A stretch of 64,000 nt of DNA from NCBI RefSeq assembly GCF_002102475.1, contig NZ_MSQD01000005.1, positions 62,001 through 126,000 of the forward strand. Reading direction: 5' to 3'. Shown here piece after piece: positions 55,033 through 63,070 of the stretch (its first letter is position 1; each line of letters opens with the position of its first letter). Both the position numbers and the translations under genes were made by a program. Below the pieces are notes generated by a model that ran no database searches, had not been told where the DNA came from, and was given only the letters and a program-made list of their open reading frames with translations. The DNA is from Thermoanaerobacterium sp. PSU-2. GTDB taxonomy: Bacteria > Bacillota > Thermoanaerobacteria > Thermoanaerobacterales > Thermoanaerobacteraceae.

Positions 55033-55070
55033 ATAAAAAAATAAAGACAGATTATTTTCTGTCCTTATTT
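55033..55070 (-). terminator. terminator of the stalk-domain protein gene
   Basis: AATAAAGACAG and CTGTCCTTATT pair with one mismatch, followed by TTTTTTTATC on the minus strand. Confidence 0.82.
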
Positions 55071-55115
55071 TGTAAGTTACATTTGTCAACAACTTATTAT
55101 AGATATGCACTATAT

Positions 55116-55679
55116 TTAATTACCTTGAGCAGCATCTACTGTTATAACACCATCTTTATAATCGACTTTATATCCAAATGCTTCACTTATAACCCTTAGG
55201 GGGATATATGTGCAATTATCGACTAATCTCACCTTCACCGGAAGTTCATTGATCTTATCATTTATTTTTGCTACCTTTGACCCTATTGTCAACTCTACAG
55301 TCGTACTATCTTTTTCTGCTGTTATTGTTTGACTGTCACTATGCCAATTCACTGTTGCACCTAATTTTTCAAAAAATTCACGGGCCGGTACTACTGTAAT
55401 TCCGTCTATTAAAGTAAATGGCTCCTTAGTAAATTTTATCTCTTGCCCGTTTAACTTGATTTTCGGAACATAAGGAAAATGTATTACAGTGCCTCCACCT
55501 GAATCTTTATAAATGATTATGCCATTGTCCATTTCTTGAGAATATCCTGCTTGCATGACAGTTTCTTTGGTTACAGATTTTCCATCATCTTGTACAGCGT
55601 AAGCGATGGATCCTGTACATACAACAGCAAAAATAGCAACAAACAAAATACGTTTAAGAAAAGTAAATTTCATCCTCAC
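55116..55679 (-). CDS. secreted protein with copper amine oxidase N-terminal-like (stalk) domain
   Basis: 187 aa. Signal peptide (IAYAVQDD, cleavage near residue 29), then two stalk-domain beta units: KIKLNGQEIKFTKEPFTLIDGITVVPAREFFEKLGATVNWHSDSQTITAE, then AKINDKINELPVKVRLVDNCTYIPLRVISEAFGYKVDYKDGVITVD. The family is common in clostridial surface proteins and has no catalytic role. Own terminator follows. Confidence 0.85.
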   Translation of the reverse strand: MRMKFTFLKRILFVAIFAVVCTGSIAYAVQDDGKSVTKETVMQAGYSQEMDNGIIIYKDSGGGTVIHFPYVPKIKLNGQEIKFTKEPFTLIDGITVVPAREFFEKLGATVNWHSDSQTITAEKDSTTVELTIGSKVAKINDKINELPVKVRLVDNCTYIPLRVISEAFGYKVDYKDGVITVDAAQGN

Positions 55680-55729
55680 ACCAACTCCTCTTTAATCATA
55701 TTATCCAAACCAGCCCAGGTAATATACTT

Positions 55730-56329
55730 CTAGAATTCTCTCTTAATTAAAACTTTGTGAATATGATCCCACACTCCTTTCACCTTTTCATTTGGCGGTA
55801 TGCTTTTAATATAAAACCAAGAAAGTATACAAAATAAACAGTAACCTAATAATACACCTAAGGCATTTAGTATTACATCGTTAGTATCAACCCTTCTGGC
55901 AACATAACCAGATAAATAAAATATGTTTTCTAAAAACTGTAGAAGCTCTATCGAAATAGAAAATAAGAACCCTTTCCAAATAACTGATTTCAGATCGACA
56001 TTACTTATAAACGGCAGTCCAAAACCAAAAGGAACGGTAATTATCACATTCCCCCATCCTTGTACTGAATTAAGATAAGAATATGTCAATTCACGAAATG
56101 GAATAAAGTTTAAACCGTTTTTCCAATCAACTCCATCTTTAATCAAGTCATTGTGTTGGAATAATCGAATCGGAAACAAAGTATAGTGAGCTACAGAAAG
56201 CAAATATATGAAAAATATCGAAAAACATAATATATATCCAATACTGCGTTGTTTCTTTCTCCACATATAAAAAATTAGCCATCCATATATTAAAACTATC
56301 ACCGGCATAATAGTTTTAATGTCTATCAT
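55730..56329 (-). CDS. VanZ-family membrane protein
   Basis: 199 aa, five hydrophobic segments. It shows FFIYLLSVAHYTLFPIRL, LNFIPFRELTYSYLN and the C-terminal VARRVDTNDVILNALGVLLGY, typical of VanZ/teicoplanin resistance-like proteins. Most homologues have no proven resistance role. The ATG at 56329 follows AGGTATA; a TTG at 56344 is also possible. Confidence 0.82.
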   Translation of the reverse strand: MIDIKTIMPVIVLIYGWLIFYMWRKKQRSIGYILCFSIFFIYLLSVAHYTLFPIRLFQHNDLIKDGVDWKNGLNFIPFRELTYSYLNSVQGWGNVIITVPFGFGLPFISNVDLKSVIWKGFLFSISIELLQFLENIFYLSGYVARRVDTNDVILNALGVLLGYCLFCILSWFYIKSIPPNEKVKGVWDHIHKVLIKREF

Positions 56330-56390
56330 TATACCTAATCCCAATTATAACAACTCCTCACAATACCTGCATTAGTGCCTATTTGAACTG

Positions 56391-56411
56391 TATAAACATG
56401 TCATTGTTCAT
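56391..56411 (-). pseudogene. 21-bp fragment of the GAF-HTH regulator's start
   Basis: Identical over 21 bp to 54337-54357, the first seven codons of the GAF-HTH regulator including its ATG. It is followed by unrelated sequence. Best read as a remnant of a rearranged copy; chance identity is unlikely but possible in AT-rich DNA. Confidence 0.45.
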
Positions 56412-56465
56412 TGTTGCATATTTCGCTAAAATCTATGCAATTTTAGAGTATTAAAAAATATTTAG

Positions 56466-56876
56466 CTATTTAGTAAATCCTGATTTATTCTTCCTGATAT
56501 AATTAATAATCATATAAAAAACAGCCATTACAGCAATACAGTAAAATGCCAAAAAATACTGCTGGTTAATAATTAAATATGCTATAGCCATTAAATAATA
56601 AATAATCAATATTGTATAAAGAGATAATGCTAAAAAATATCCATATTTTCTTTTCTTTAATAACCCAATTGATGATATAATAAATACAGCTCCAAATATG
56701 ATACCAATAAAATAAAAATTTGTGCTTAGTATGACATTACTGCCAATTTTAAAGTTTACTCTTTCAAGCATCCTCATAATTGAGTCTAATATATACAAGG
56801 CCCCTTGTAACATAACTAATATAGCCACAAAGTTCATACTAACACCATCCAATAATTTTACACTTTTAATTAACAA
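56466..56876 (-). CDS. four-segment membrane protein of unknown function
   Basis: 136 aa with four hydrophobic segments and a short basic C-terminus (NYIRKNKSGFTK). There is no recognised motif. Ribosome site is weak. A small integral membrane protein of the island; function unknown. Confidence 0.6.
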   Translation of the reverse strand: MLIKSVKLLDGVSMNFVAILVMLQGALYILDSIMRMLERVNFKIGSNVILSTNFYFIGIIFGAVFIISSIGLLKKRKYGYFLALSLYTILIIYYLMAIAYLIINQQYFLAFYCIAVMAVFYMIINYIRKNKSGFTK

Positions 56877-56933
56877 TTTTATTAATAAATAGAAATTTTA
56901 TATTAAACTGGACATAATCAATCCTTTTTTGCT

Positions 56934-57242
56934 TTATCTTTTTGATAAACCTAAAAAACCTCTAAATTCGTTTCTTAAATCTTCTTCCTGAATCACTTTA
57001 AATTTTAAATTTTTTTCATCATATTCTAATACCATTACCTTGCCAAAAGAACCTGAATTTATATCAGGATCCATTATCAATATGCAATTATTACCAATAT
57101 TTACTATGGCAATATTGTGACTTGCATATCCATTATTGTTGGGGACATATTGTACGCTACTTGTTCGATTGCCCAAAACTAATATAAACAATAAAACAAT
57201 TATTATTAACATAAAAGTATGAGTAATTTTCTTACTTTCCAT
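56934..57242 (-). CDS. single-pass membrane protein of unknown function
   Basis: 102 aa. N-terminal membrane segment (FMLIIIVLLFILVLG), then a beta-rich outer part (NIAIVNIGNNCILIMDPDINSG). It overlaps the stop of duplicate B by 11 bp. Its first codons occur again, truncated, after duplicate A, so this copy is the intact parent. Confidence 0.65.
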   Translation of the reverse strand: MESKKITHTFMLIIIVLLFILVLGNRTSSVQYVPNNNGYASHNIAIVNIGNNCILIMDPDINSGSFGKVMVLEYDEKNLKFKVIQEEDLRNEFRGFLGLSKR

Positions 57243-57878
57243 AGTATTTTAATACCTCCTCATTGTATTCTCTATTAATTTGATTTGTAATGTCATTCAA
57301 GTTATTATCATATAATGTCCAATTCATAGATATCGAATTAGTATTCTCAATCATCTCGTTTAGCTTAAAATCTTTTAAATAAAATTCATCATCTCTATTG
57401 ATATTGACCTCATAATTTCGATTATCATATTTGCCAACAATTTTGGCTATTTTCCCTTTATAATTTATACCATATAAAACCAAATGATTCTCTTTATTAA
57501 TTTTGATAATACAATCATTATTAAGATTTGTTCCATACCCAAATGATTCGATTTTATATTTGTTGTTTATTCCTTTTTTTAAAATAGCATATCCAGCAAA
57601 TTTAAATTTAACTTTTGGTATGCTATAAGAAAAAAGCGTGAATTTAACATTATCTATTGTTATAGTTTTTTCTATATTTATTGAATTTTTTAAAATGTCT
57701 TTTGAAGAATCTGAAATTGTAATCATTTTATTTTGTAATAAAGAGACTTTCTTAATTATAGCATTTCGCTCCGATTCTCTAGTATTGTCAATGTTATAAG
57801 TAATAAAAATAGAAAAATACAAACTTATTGCTGTAACAGCAATAGCAATGCATATTATTATTATTTTTTTCATAAAAT
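57217..57878. repeat. direct duplication, copy 2 (partner 51343-52004)
   Basis: Near-identical to 51343-52004 over 662 bp with no indel. The neighbouring gene is intact on this side, which marks it as the likely source copy. Confidence 0.92.
57232..57873 (-). CDS. single-pass membrane protein of unknown function (duplicate B)
   Basis: 213 aa from the ATG at 57873, which follows GGAGGGA; the frame is open 17 codons upstream but that part is not shared with duplicate A. Same layout: one N-terminal membrane segment and a beta-rich polar domain (YAILKKGINNKYKIESFGYG, HLVLYGINYKGKIAKIVGKYD). The gene downstream overlaps its stop. Function unknown. Confidence 0.75.
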   Translation of the reverse strand: MKKIIIICIAIAVTAISLYFSIFITYNIDNTRESERNAIIKKVSLLQNKMITISDSSKDILKNSINIEKTITIDNVKFTLFSYSIPKVKFKFAGYAILKKGINNKYKIESFGYGTNLNNDCIIKINKENHLVLYGINYKGKIAKIVGKYDNRNYEVNINRDDEFYLKDFKLNEMIENTNSISMNWTLYDNNLNDITNQINREYNEEVLKYYGK

Positions 57879-57916
57879 CCCTCCGCCATGCATTATTGAT
57901 GAATAAAAATACACAC

Positions 57917-58387
57917 TTAATCAAATAATTTCACATTTCCAATTTCATCATACCATACTTTATACCCATCTTTGCTACTGCCAGAAAACCAATAAATAGG
58001 TTTGCTATTCATATTTTTATCTTTATAAAATCTGGCATCTATAGACAGTATATAAAATTTGTCTTCTAATTCTTCCATATTACCTTCTTTAATCGCAAAA
58101 TCCCTAATTATATGTAAAACATTTAATGCATCTTCTTTTTTACACCTTGAATCAATAATTATAGAAAAATATAAATAAGGTCTGGAATAATAAATTTTAT
58201 ATTCGGTAATACAGTTAGATTCATTTAACTTTTCTTTTAATGCTTTTATGGCACTTGTATTAATATTTTCATTATATATATATTTATGACTAATAATATA
58301 TTTTGCACTTATTACAATTAAAATTGATAAAGACAAAATTATTAATACTATTAACGAGATTAGTTTATCTTTATTTATTTTAATCAC
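57917..58387 (-). CDS. single-pass membrane protein of unknown function
   Basis: 156 aa. N-terminal membrane segment (LISLIVLIILSLSILIVISA), then an outer domain with two cysteines (SNCITEYKI, DSRCKKEDAL) and an aromatic C-terminus. No family recognised. The start is unclear: a GTG at 58387 sits in the GAGGTGATT that looks like a ribosome site. Its upstream region is copy B of the shared element. Confidence 0.6.
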   Translation of the reverse strand: MIKINKDKLISLIVLIILSLSILIVISAKYIISHKYIYNENINTSAIKALKEKLNESNCITEYKIYYSRPYLYFSIIIDSRCKKEDALNVLHIIRDFAIKEGNMEELEDKFYILSIDARFYKDKNMNSKPIYWFSGSSKDGYKVWYDEIGNVKLFD

Positions 58388-58412
58388 CTCTACATAACCC
58401 CAAAATCTACCT

Positions 58413-58484
58413 AACTATTTTTTCCTCTCATAAATATAAAACAAATTAAAATAAAATTCGTTACAGTTTTTTATAAAAAATTTT
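58413..58484 (-). repeat. shared promoter-proximal element, copy B
   Basis: Closely matches copy A (54853-54922): the TTTTTTCCT end, TAAATATAAAACAA and TTCGTTACAGTTTTTTATAAAAA stretches are common to both on the plus strand. It lies just upstream of the gene at 58387. Confidence 0.6.
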
Positions 58485-58628
58485 TTAAATCAAAGTAAAA
58501 ATTCATAGATTTTAAAGGAAATTTTTATCAAATCTCGATTTTATAACTTCTAAAAAATGTATACATTTTTTAAACTATATTGTATAATATATAAAAATAC
58601 AATAATATTTTTGAAGTGGAGGAAAATT

Positions 58629-58787
58629 ATGGTCAATATTATGTATATTTTACAATTCATATATGTTTTACTTTTATTTATCATAATTATTAAAGTTTTG
58701 ATGAATGCAGCAAATTATATTGGTGAAAGGTTAAGATTTGGAGAGTTTTTTATGCACTTATTGCATTTACGAAAAGAGAAAAAATAG
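58629..58787 (+). CDS. small membrane protein
   Basis: 52 aa from the ATG at 58629 (site GTGGAGG): MVNIMYILQFIYVLLLFIIIIKV is a single membrane segment, followed by an amphipathic basic tail ending HLLHLRKEKK. The frame is open further upstream but without a site. Plus strand, alone among minus-strand genes. Function unknown. Confidence 0.55.
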   Translation: MVNIMYILQFIYVLLLFIIIIKVLMNAANYIGERLRFGEFFMHLLHLRKEKK

Positions 58788-58796
58788 TTTTCATAG

Positions 58797-58839
58797 AATT
58801 AATAATGGAACCCGACAGTATGAGGTTCCATTATTAATT
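58797..58839. repeat. perfect 16-bp inverted repeat
   Basis: AATTAATAATGGAACC and its exact complement flank an 11-bp loop, 10 bp after the small plus-strand gene. No T tract follows on either strand, so it is not a typical terminator. Confidence 0.8.
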
Positions 58840-58855
58840 CTTAATAGACACTTCA

Positions 58856-58956
58856 TTCTATAATATATTGCCATGTGTGTCTATGATGCCTATGTTTATA
58901 GCTGTCATTATTATTTTTATATCATTGTTCTCTCCAAATAACATACCTATAAAACA
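58856..58956 (-). pseudogene. 3' fragment of a second GAF-HTH regulator
   Basis: The minus strand encodes GMLFGENNDIKIIMTAINIG then IIDTHGNIL and a stop, nearly identical to the last ~30 residues of the regulator at 53539-54357. Upstream it is joined directly to copy C of the shared element. The rest of the gene is missing. Confidence 0.8.
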
Positions 58957-58996
58957 GATTACACTGGATTTTGTTACAGTTTTTAAAAATTTTTTA
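58949..58996 (-). repeat. shared element, copy C, fused to a gene fragment
   Basis: The GATTTTGTTACAGTTTTTAAAAA part of the element, read on the plus strand, recurs here, but on the minus strand it leads into the regulator fragment rather than an intact gene. It marks a recombination joint. Confidence 0.55.
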
Positions 58997-58999
58997 TAT

Positions 59000-59695
59000 T
59001 TATGGTCCTTGTCCGGGTAGATAGTCACCTTTTCTTGAAGTTATTTTCCAAACTCCATCTTCTTTAGCTAAATTGTAGTAAAATCTCATCGTTCCTCCCG
59101 GAGTAAATATAACTAATTTTTTTGGAGCATTCTTTATATCTTCTTGTAATTTTGCTTTCATTTCCGGCTTCATTTCTTCTTTTTTATCACTTGTTTTGTA
59201 TTTGCTAATATCAATACCTTCCGGAACTAATCCTACAGCGGTTGAATGTCCAGTCACATCAGCTATTACAGTCGCTGTATCACCGCTTACATCAACACTG
59301 ATAAAATTTATTTTTTCAACTATATTATTCTTGTCCCTATAATCTTTACTTTCTATTTCAGCTTTAACACCCATTTGTAAAATCTGAATTCTGTCAGCCA
59401 GAATTCCAGACTTTGCACTATAATATTTTTCTGCTTCTGAAACAACCCTTTGGTACATAGCATCTGCAACGTCACTTGGAACATCTATATCTGGTGAAGT
59501 TGTATACGCTTCTGGCAAAATACAAACTGAGGCTTCCATGTTTTCTGCATCACTAATTAATTGTTTTATTTTAATTATATCTTCATTTTTATTTTTATCC
59601 TGTAAGCCTGTCAATGACATGATTGCAATTACAGCAATCAATAATACTGCCAAGCTTATAAGAATGCTTTCTTTAGTTACTAATTTTTTATTCAT
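59000..59695 (-). CDS. membrane-anchored protein of unknown function
   Basis: 231 aa. One N-terminal membrane segment (ILISLAVLLIAVIAIMSL), then an outer region with DTATVIADVTGHSTAV and a C-terminal FYYNLAKEDGVWKITSRKGDYLPG that looks like an NTF2-like fold. One cysteine. No defined family. The ATG at 59695 follows GAGAGGTG; a TTG one codon earlier is possible. Divergent from the YmaF gene. Confidence 0.7.
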   Translation of the reverse strand: MNKKLVTKESILISLAVLLIAVIAIMSLTGLQDKNKNEDIIKIKQLISDAENMEASVCILPEAYTTSPDIDVPSDVADAMYQRVVSEAEKYYSAKSGILADRIQILQMGVKAEIESKDYRDKNNIVEKINFISVDVSGDTATVIADVTGHSTAVGLVPEGIDISKYKTSDKKEEMKPEMKAKLQEDIKNAPKKLVIFTPGGTMRFYYNLAKEDGVWKITSRKGDYLPGQGP

Positions 59696-59800
59696 CAATT
59701 TACACCTCTCTTAATTTGGTCTTATTGCTTATATATTATCACTATATCACTATCAAACATATAATGTAAAATACAATAATATATTTTGGAGGTATATATT

Positions 59801-60100
59801 ATGTCAGATGGAGATAAGCATTACCACGATTATTTTGGTACAACCAGCACAGTGTTAGAGCACAACCATGATTACAAAGGATGTACCAGCTATGCCATAC
59901 CATATGGCACAAGCCATATACACTATTACTCTGGGTACACGTCTATAGCCAAAAATCATAAACACTATGTAAATGGATACACAGGACCTGCCATAAGGAC
60001 TAAAGATGGCCACGTCCACAAAATGGATGGCAGAACATCTTACGATAAAGACCATTATCATAATTACAGCAATTGCACTTCAAAGCAAATATACAATTGA
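59801..60100 (+). CDS. YmaF-family histidine-rich repeat protein
   Basis: 99 aa built from six repeats of about 15 residues with the pattern H-x-H-x3-G-x-T-S: HYHDYFGTTS, HNHDYKGCTS, HIHYYSGYTS, HKHYVNGYTG, HVHKMDGRTS, HYHNYSNCTS. This is the YmaF family, found in Bacilli and Clostridia. Regular HxH pairs suggest metal binding, which is inference. The ATG follows TTGGAGG. Own terminator follows. Confidence 0.88.
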   Translation: MSDGDKHYHDYFGTTSTVLEHNHDYKGCTSYAIPYGTSHIHYYSGYTSIAKNHKHYVNGYTGPAIRTKDGHVHKMDGRTSYDKDHYHNYSNCTSKQIYN

Positions 60101-60103
60101 TAT

Positions 60104-60130
60104 ACTCCCTCTTTTGAGGGAGTTTTTATA
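60104..60130 (+). terminator. terminator of the YmaF gene
   Basis: ACTCCCTC-TTTT-GAGGGAGT followed by TTTTATATTATTT on the plus strand. Confidence 0.92.
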
Positions 60131-60230
60131 TTATTTGTGAGATATATCACATAAAAATTTGCGATTTTATGATAAAATTTTGTTAAATAAATAACCATTA
60201 GTCATGAAAACAGCAATACGAGGTGATATG

Positions 60231-61241
60231 ATGGGTATTGAATTAGATGTAAAAAGTTTTGACGATGCCCTGAAAATATTAAGCAAAGATTACAAAATAT
60301 TTGCTCCTATAAGGTTAAAAGGAAAAGGTTCATTTTCTGATACTGATCTTGTGACATACGGAGAAATTTCTTCCTATCGAGATATAGAATTAAGCGAAAA
60401 ATCAAGGTATTCCCCAAAAGAGGTGATTTACCCTATAACACAAACCCTATTTTACTTTACAGAAGATGAATACAAAGAACCTGAAATTGACGATAAAGGA
60501 ATCATCGTCTTTTTAAGACCTTGCGATGCTAACTCATATCTAAAATTAGACAATATTTTTCTAAAAAATGGTCCTTATGAAGATAATTATTACAAAAGGC
60601 TGAGAGATAAAGTCAAGTTCTTTGTCATAGAGTGCACAAAAGGCTTTTCTACTTGTTTCTGTGTGTCAACAGGTTCTAACAAGTTTTTAGATTATGATGT
60701 TTTTTTCCGGTTTGACAATGACAAGATAACATGCGATGTAAAAAACGACGAGTTTAGCTATGCTTTTTCAGGCAAAGAAGTGGAATTCACTCCAGAATTT
60801 ATAGAAAAAAATGAAATCGAAATTAAATTGCCTGATGTAGACAAAATATCTCGAAATATAGAATATGTATTTAATCATGAATTGTGGGACGAATACACGA
60901 AAAGATGCATAGCTTGCGGAAGATGTACTGTATCATGTCCTACATGCAGTTGCTTTTCAATGCAAGATATATTTTACAAAGATAACCCTAAATGCGGAGA
61001 GAGAAGGCGGGTATGGGCTAGCTGCATGGTAGATGGATTTACTGATGTGGCAGGAGGTCACAGCTACAGGCAAAAATACGGTGAAAGAATGAGGTTTAAG
61101 GTGATGCACAAGATATACGACTACAAAAAACGCTTTGGCACAACAATGTGCGTAGGATGCGGAAGGTGTGACGATGTATGTCCAGAGTACATTTCATTTA
61201 TAAAGATCGTGTCAAAAGTCACTGATGCAGTAGAGAGGTGA
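60231..61241 (+). CDS. asrA: anaerobic sulfite reductase subunit A
   Basis: 336 aa iron-sulfur electron-transfer subunit. The C-terminal third has two 4Fe-4S motifs: CIACGRCTVSCPTCSCF and CVGCGRCDDVCP. The N-terminal part is typical of AsrA and related hydrogenase beta subunits (FLRPCDANSYLKLDNIFL). The ATG at 60231 suits the GAGGTGAT site. It is the first gene of asrABC and transfers electrons from the flavin subunit to AsrC in the cytoplasm. Confidence 0.95.
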   Translation: MGIELDVKSFDDALKILSKDYKIFAPIRLKGKGSFSDTDLVTYGEISSYRDIELSEKSRYSPKEVIYPITQTLFYFTEDEYKEPEIDDKGIIVFLRPCDANSYLKLDNIFLKNGPYEDNYYKRLRDKVKFFVIECTKGFSTCFCVSTGSNKFLDYDVFFRFDNDKITCDVKNDEFSYAFSGKEVEFTPEFIEKNEIEIKLPDVDKISRNIEYVFNHELWDEYTKRCIACGRCTVSCPTCSCFSMQDIFYKDNPKCGERRRVWASCMVDGFTDVAGGHSYRQKYGERMRFKVMHKIYDYKKRFGTTMCVGCGRCDDVCPEYISFIKIVSKVTDAVER

Positions 61242-61247
61242 ATCAAA

Positions 61248-62039
61248 ATGGCAAATATATATATGCCAAGAAAAGCAGAAATATTGTCTATAATTCCTCA
61301 AACGGATATCGATTATACTTTTAGGCTAAAATCCAATATTATGCCAAAACATGGACAATTTTTACAAGTATCTATACCCAAAATCGGTGAAGCCCCAATA
61401 TCGATAAGCGATTACACTGATGAATACATCGAACTTACCATAAGAAAAGTAGGCACTGTAACAGATGCTATACATGAATTAAAACCGGGAGATTTCTTGT
61501 TTATAAGAGGCCCATATGGCTACGGATTCCCTATTGAAGATTTTAAAGATAAAAATGTAGTGATCGCCGCTGGCGGTACAGGTCTTGCACCTGTCAAAAG
61601 CATAATAAACAGGTATTACAGAAATCCTAAAGAGATAAAAAAACTCAATATTTTGGTAGGTTTTAAATCCCCGAAAGACATACTCTTTGAAGATGAAATA
61701 AAAAAATGGGGAAAAAGTTTTGATGTCTTATTGACTGTTGACAATGGAGATGAAACGTGGACAGGAAATACAGGTTTAATCACAAAATTTATACCAGATT
61801 TAAGTATCGAAAGCCCTAATGATACGATCGTAATTGTCGTAGGTCCACCTATGATGATGAAATTTACATGCCTTGAATTTTTAAAGCGAGGTATACCAGA
61901 GGTAAATATATGGGTATCTTTCGAAAGAAAGATGTCATGCGGCATAGGAAAATGTGGCCATTGCAAGATAAATGAAACATACGTTTGCCTTGAAGGTCCT
62001 GTGTTCAACTTTACAAAATCTAAACAACTTCTCGATTAA
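61248..62039 (+). CDS. asrB: anaerobic sulfite reductase subunit B
   Basis: 263 aa NAD(P)H- and FAD-binding subunit. FAD domain with APISISDYTDEYIELTIRKVG, NAD domain with AAGGTGLAPVKSIINRYY, and a C-terminal 2Fe-2S cysteine cluster CGIGKCGHCKINETYVCLEGP, as in PyrK/AsrB proteins. It takes electrons from NADH. It starts 6 bp after asrA. Confidence 0.96.
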   Translation: MANIYMPRKAEILSIIPQTDIDYTFRLKSNIMPKHGQFLQVSIPKIGEAPISISDYTDEYIELTIRKVGTVTDAIHELKPGDFLFIRGPYGYGFPIEDFKDKNVVIAAGGTGLAPVKSIINRYYRNPKEIKKLNILVGFKSPKDILFEDEIKKWGKSFDVLLTVDNGDETWTGNTGLITKFIPDLSIESPNDTIVIVVGPPMMMKFTCLEFLKRGIPEVNIWVSFERKMSCGIGKCGHCKINETYVCLEGPVFNFTKSKQLLD

Positions 62040-62051
62040 AGGGGTGAAATA

Positions 62052-63041
62052 ATGATTCTCGATATCGATACAAAACTCTTAAAGAAAAATGCATATAGAG
62101 TGACAAAGCAAAGAGGCATAACAGCTCTTAGAATAAGGGTTCCCGGTGGAGATCTAAATATAAAGTATCTCGACATAATAAAGGAAGTAGCTGAAAAGTA
62201 CGGCAATGGAACTGTTCACATTACCACGCGTCAAGGCTTCGAAATACCAGGAATATCAATGGAGAAAATTGACGAGATAAATGAACTTATATCCCCCATT
62301 ATAAGAGGACTTAAAGATGAAGGTGTCCAAATAGAAGATGAAGAAGGAGGATACCCTGCCGCAGGCACAAGAAACGTGTCGGCTTGCATCGGTAATCGGG
62401 TATGCCCATTTGCCAACTACGATACAACAGCACTTGCATTAAAGATAGAAAAGCTAATATACCCTAATGACTATCACGTAAAAATCGCAGTCACTGGTTG
62501 CCCCAATGATTGCATAAAAGCCCACATGCAAGACATAGGCATCATAGGTCAAGTTGAACCAATTTACGATCCATCAAGATGTATCGGGTGTCAAGCATGT
62601 GTAAAGAACTGTAAAAGAAGAGTGACTGGTGCCCTTACTTTTGAAAACTTCAAAGTCGTAAGGGATCCCAATAGATGCATTGGTTGCGGCGAATGCATAT
62701 TGAAGTGTCCAACTTCTGCATGGACAAGAGGCGAAAAGTACTATAGACTCGTCATAATGGGTAGAACAGGCAAGAAAAACCCAAGACTGGCGCAGACATT
62801 TATTGAGTGGGCAGACGAAGAATCTGTGCTAAAAATAATAAAAAACATGTACGACTTTATCGATAAATACATCGACAGAACCTTAGATAAAGAGCATGTT
62901 GGATATATTGTCGATAGGGAAGGATTTAAAAAGTTTAAAGAAGAAGTATTAAAAGACGTCAAACTGCCTAAAAAAGCTAAAGTAGCAAATCATATAGATT
63001 ACACAGGTTATAGATACGAAAGAAATACAATATACGATTAA
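62052..63041 (+). CDS. asrC: anaerobic sulfite reductase subunit C (siroheme, catalytic)
   Basis: 329 aa. It reduces sulfite to sulfide. The siroheme/4Fe-4S motif is split as C-x5-C (SACIGNRVCPF) and C-x3-C (TGCPNDCIKA), followed by two ferredoxin motifs CIGCQACVKNC and CIGCGECILKCP. THITTRQGFEIPG-like substrate-binding residues lie near residue 60. It begins 12 bp after asrB and ends the operon at a shared terminator. Confidence 0.96.
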   Translation: MILDIDTKLLKKNAYRVTKQRGITALRIRVPGGDLNIKYLDIIKEVAEKYGNGTVHITTRQGFEIPGISMEKIDEINELISPIIRGLKDEGVQIEDEEGGYPAAGTRNVSACIGNRVCPFANYDTTALALKIEKLIYPNDYHVKIAVTGCPNDCIKAHMQDIGIIGQVEPIYDPSRCIGCQACVKNCKRRVTGALTFENFKVVRDPNRCIGCGECILKCPTSAWTRGEKYYRLVIMGRTGKKNPRLAQTFIEWADEESVLKIIKNMYDFIDKYIDRTLDKEHVGYIVDREGFKKFKEEVLKDVKLPKKAKVANHIDYTGYRYERNTIYD

Positions 63042-63070
63042 GATAAGCCACTTACGGCTTATCTTTTTAT
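63040..63070. terminator. bidirectional terminator after asrC
   Basis: AGATAAGCC and GGCTTATCT with a 6-nt loop and T tract on the plus strand, between the converging asrC and radical SAM genes. Confidence 0.88.

Noticed and set aside
51343-57878. Insertion sequence as the cause of the 662-bp repeat
   Set aside because: No transposase gene, no terminal inverted repeats and no target duplication are visible; the repeat is a chromosomal gene with its flanks.
58797-58839. Intrinsic terminator at the 16-bp inverted repeat
   Set aside because: Neither strand has a run of Ts after the stem.
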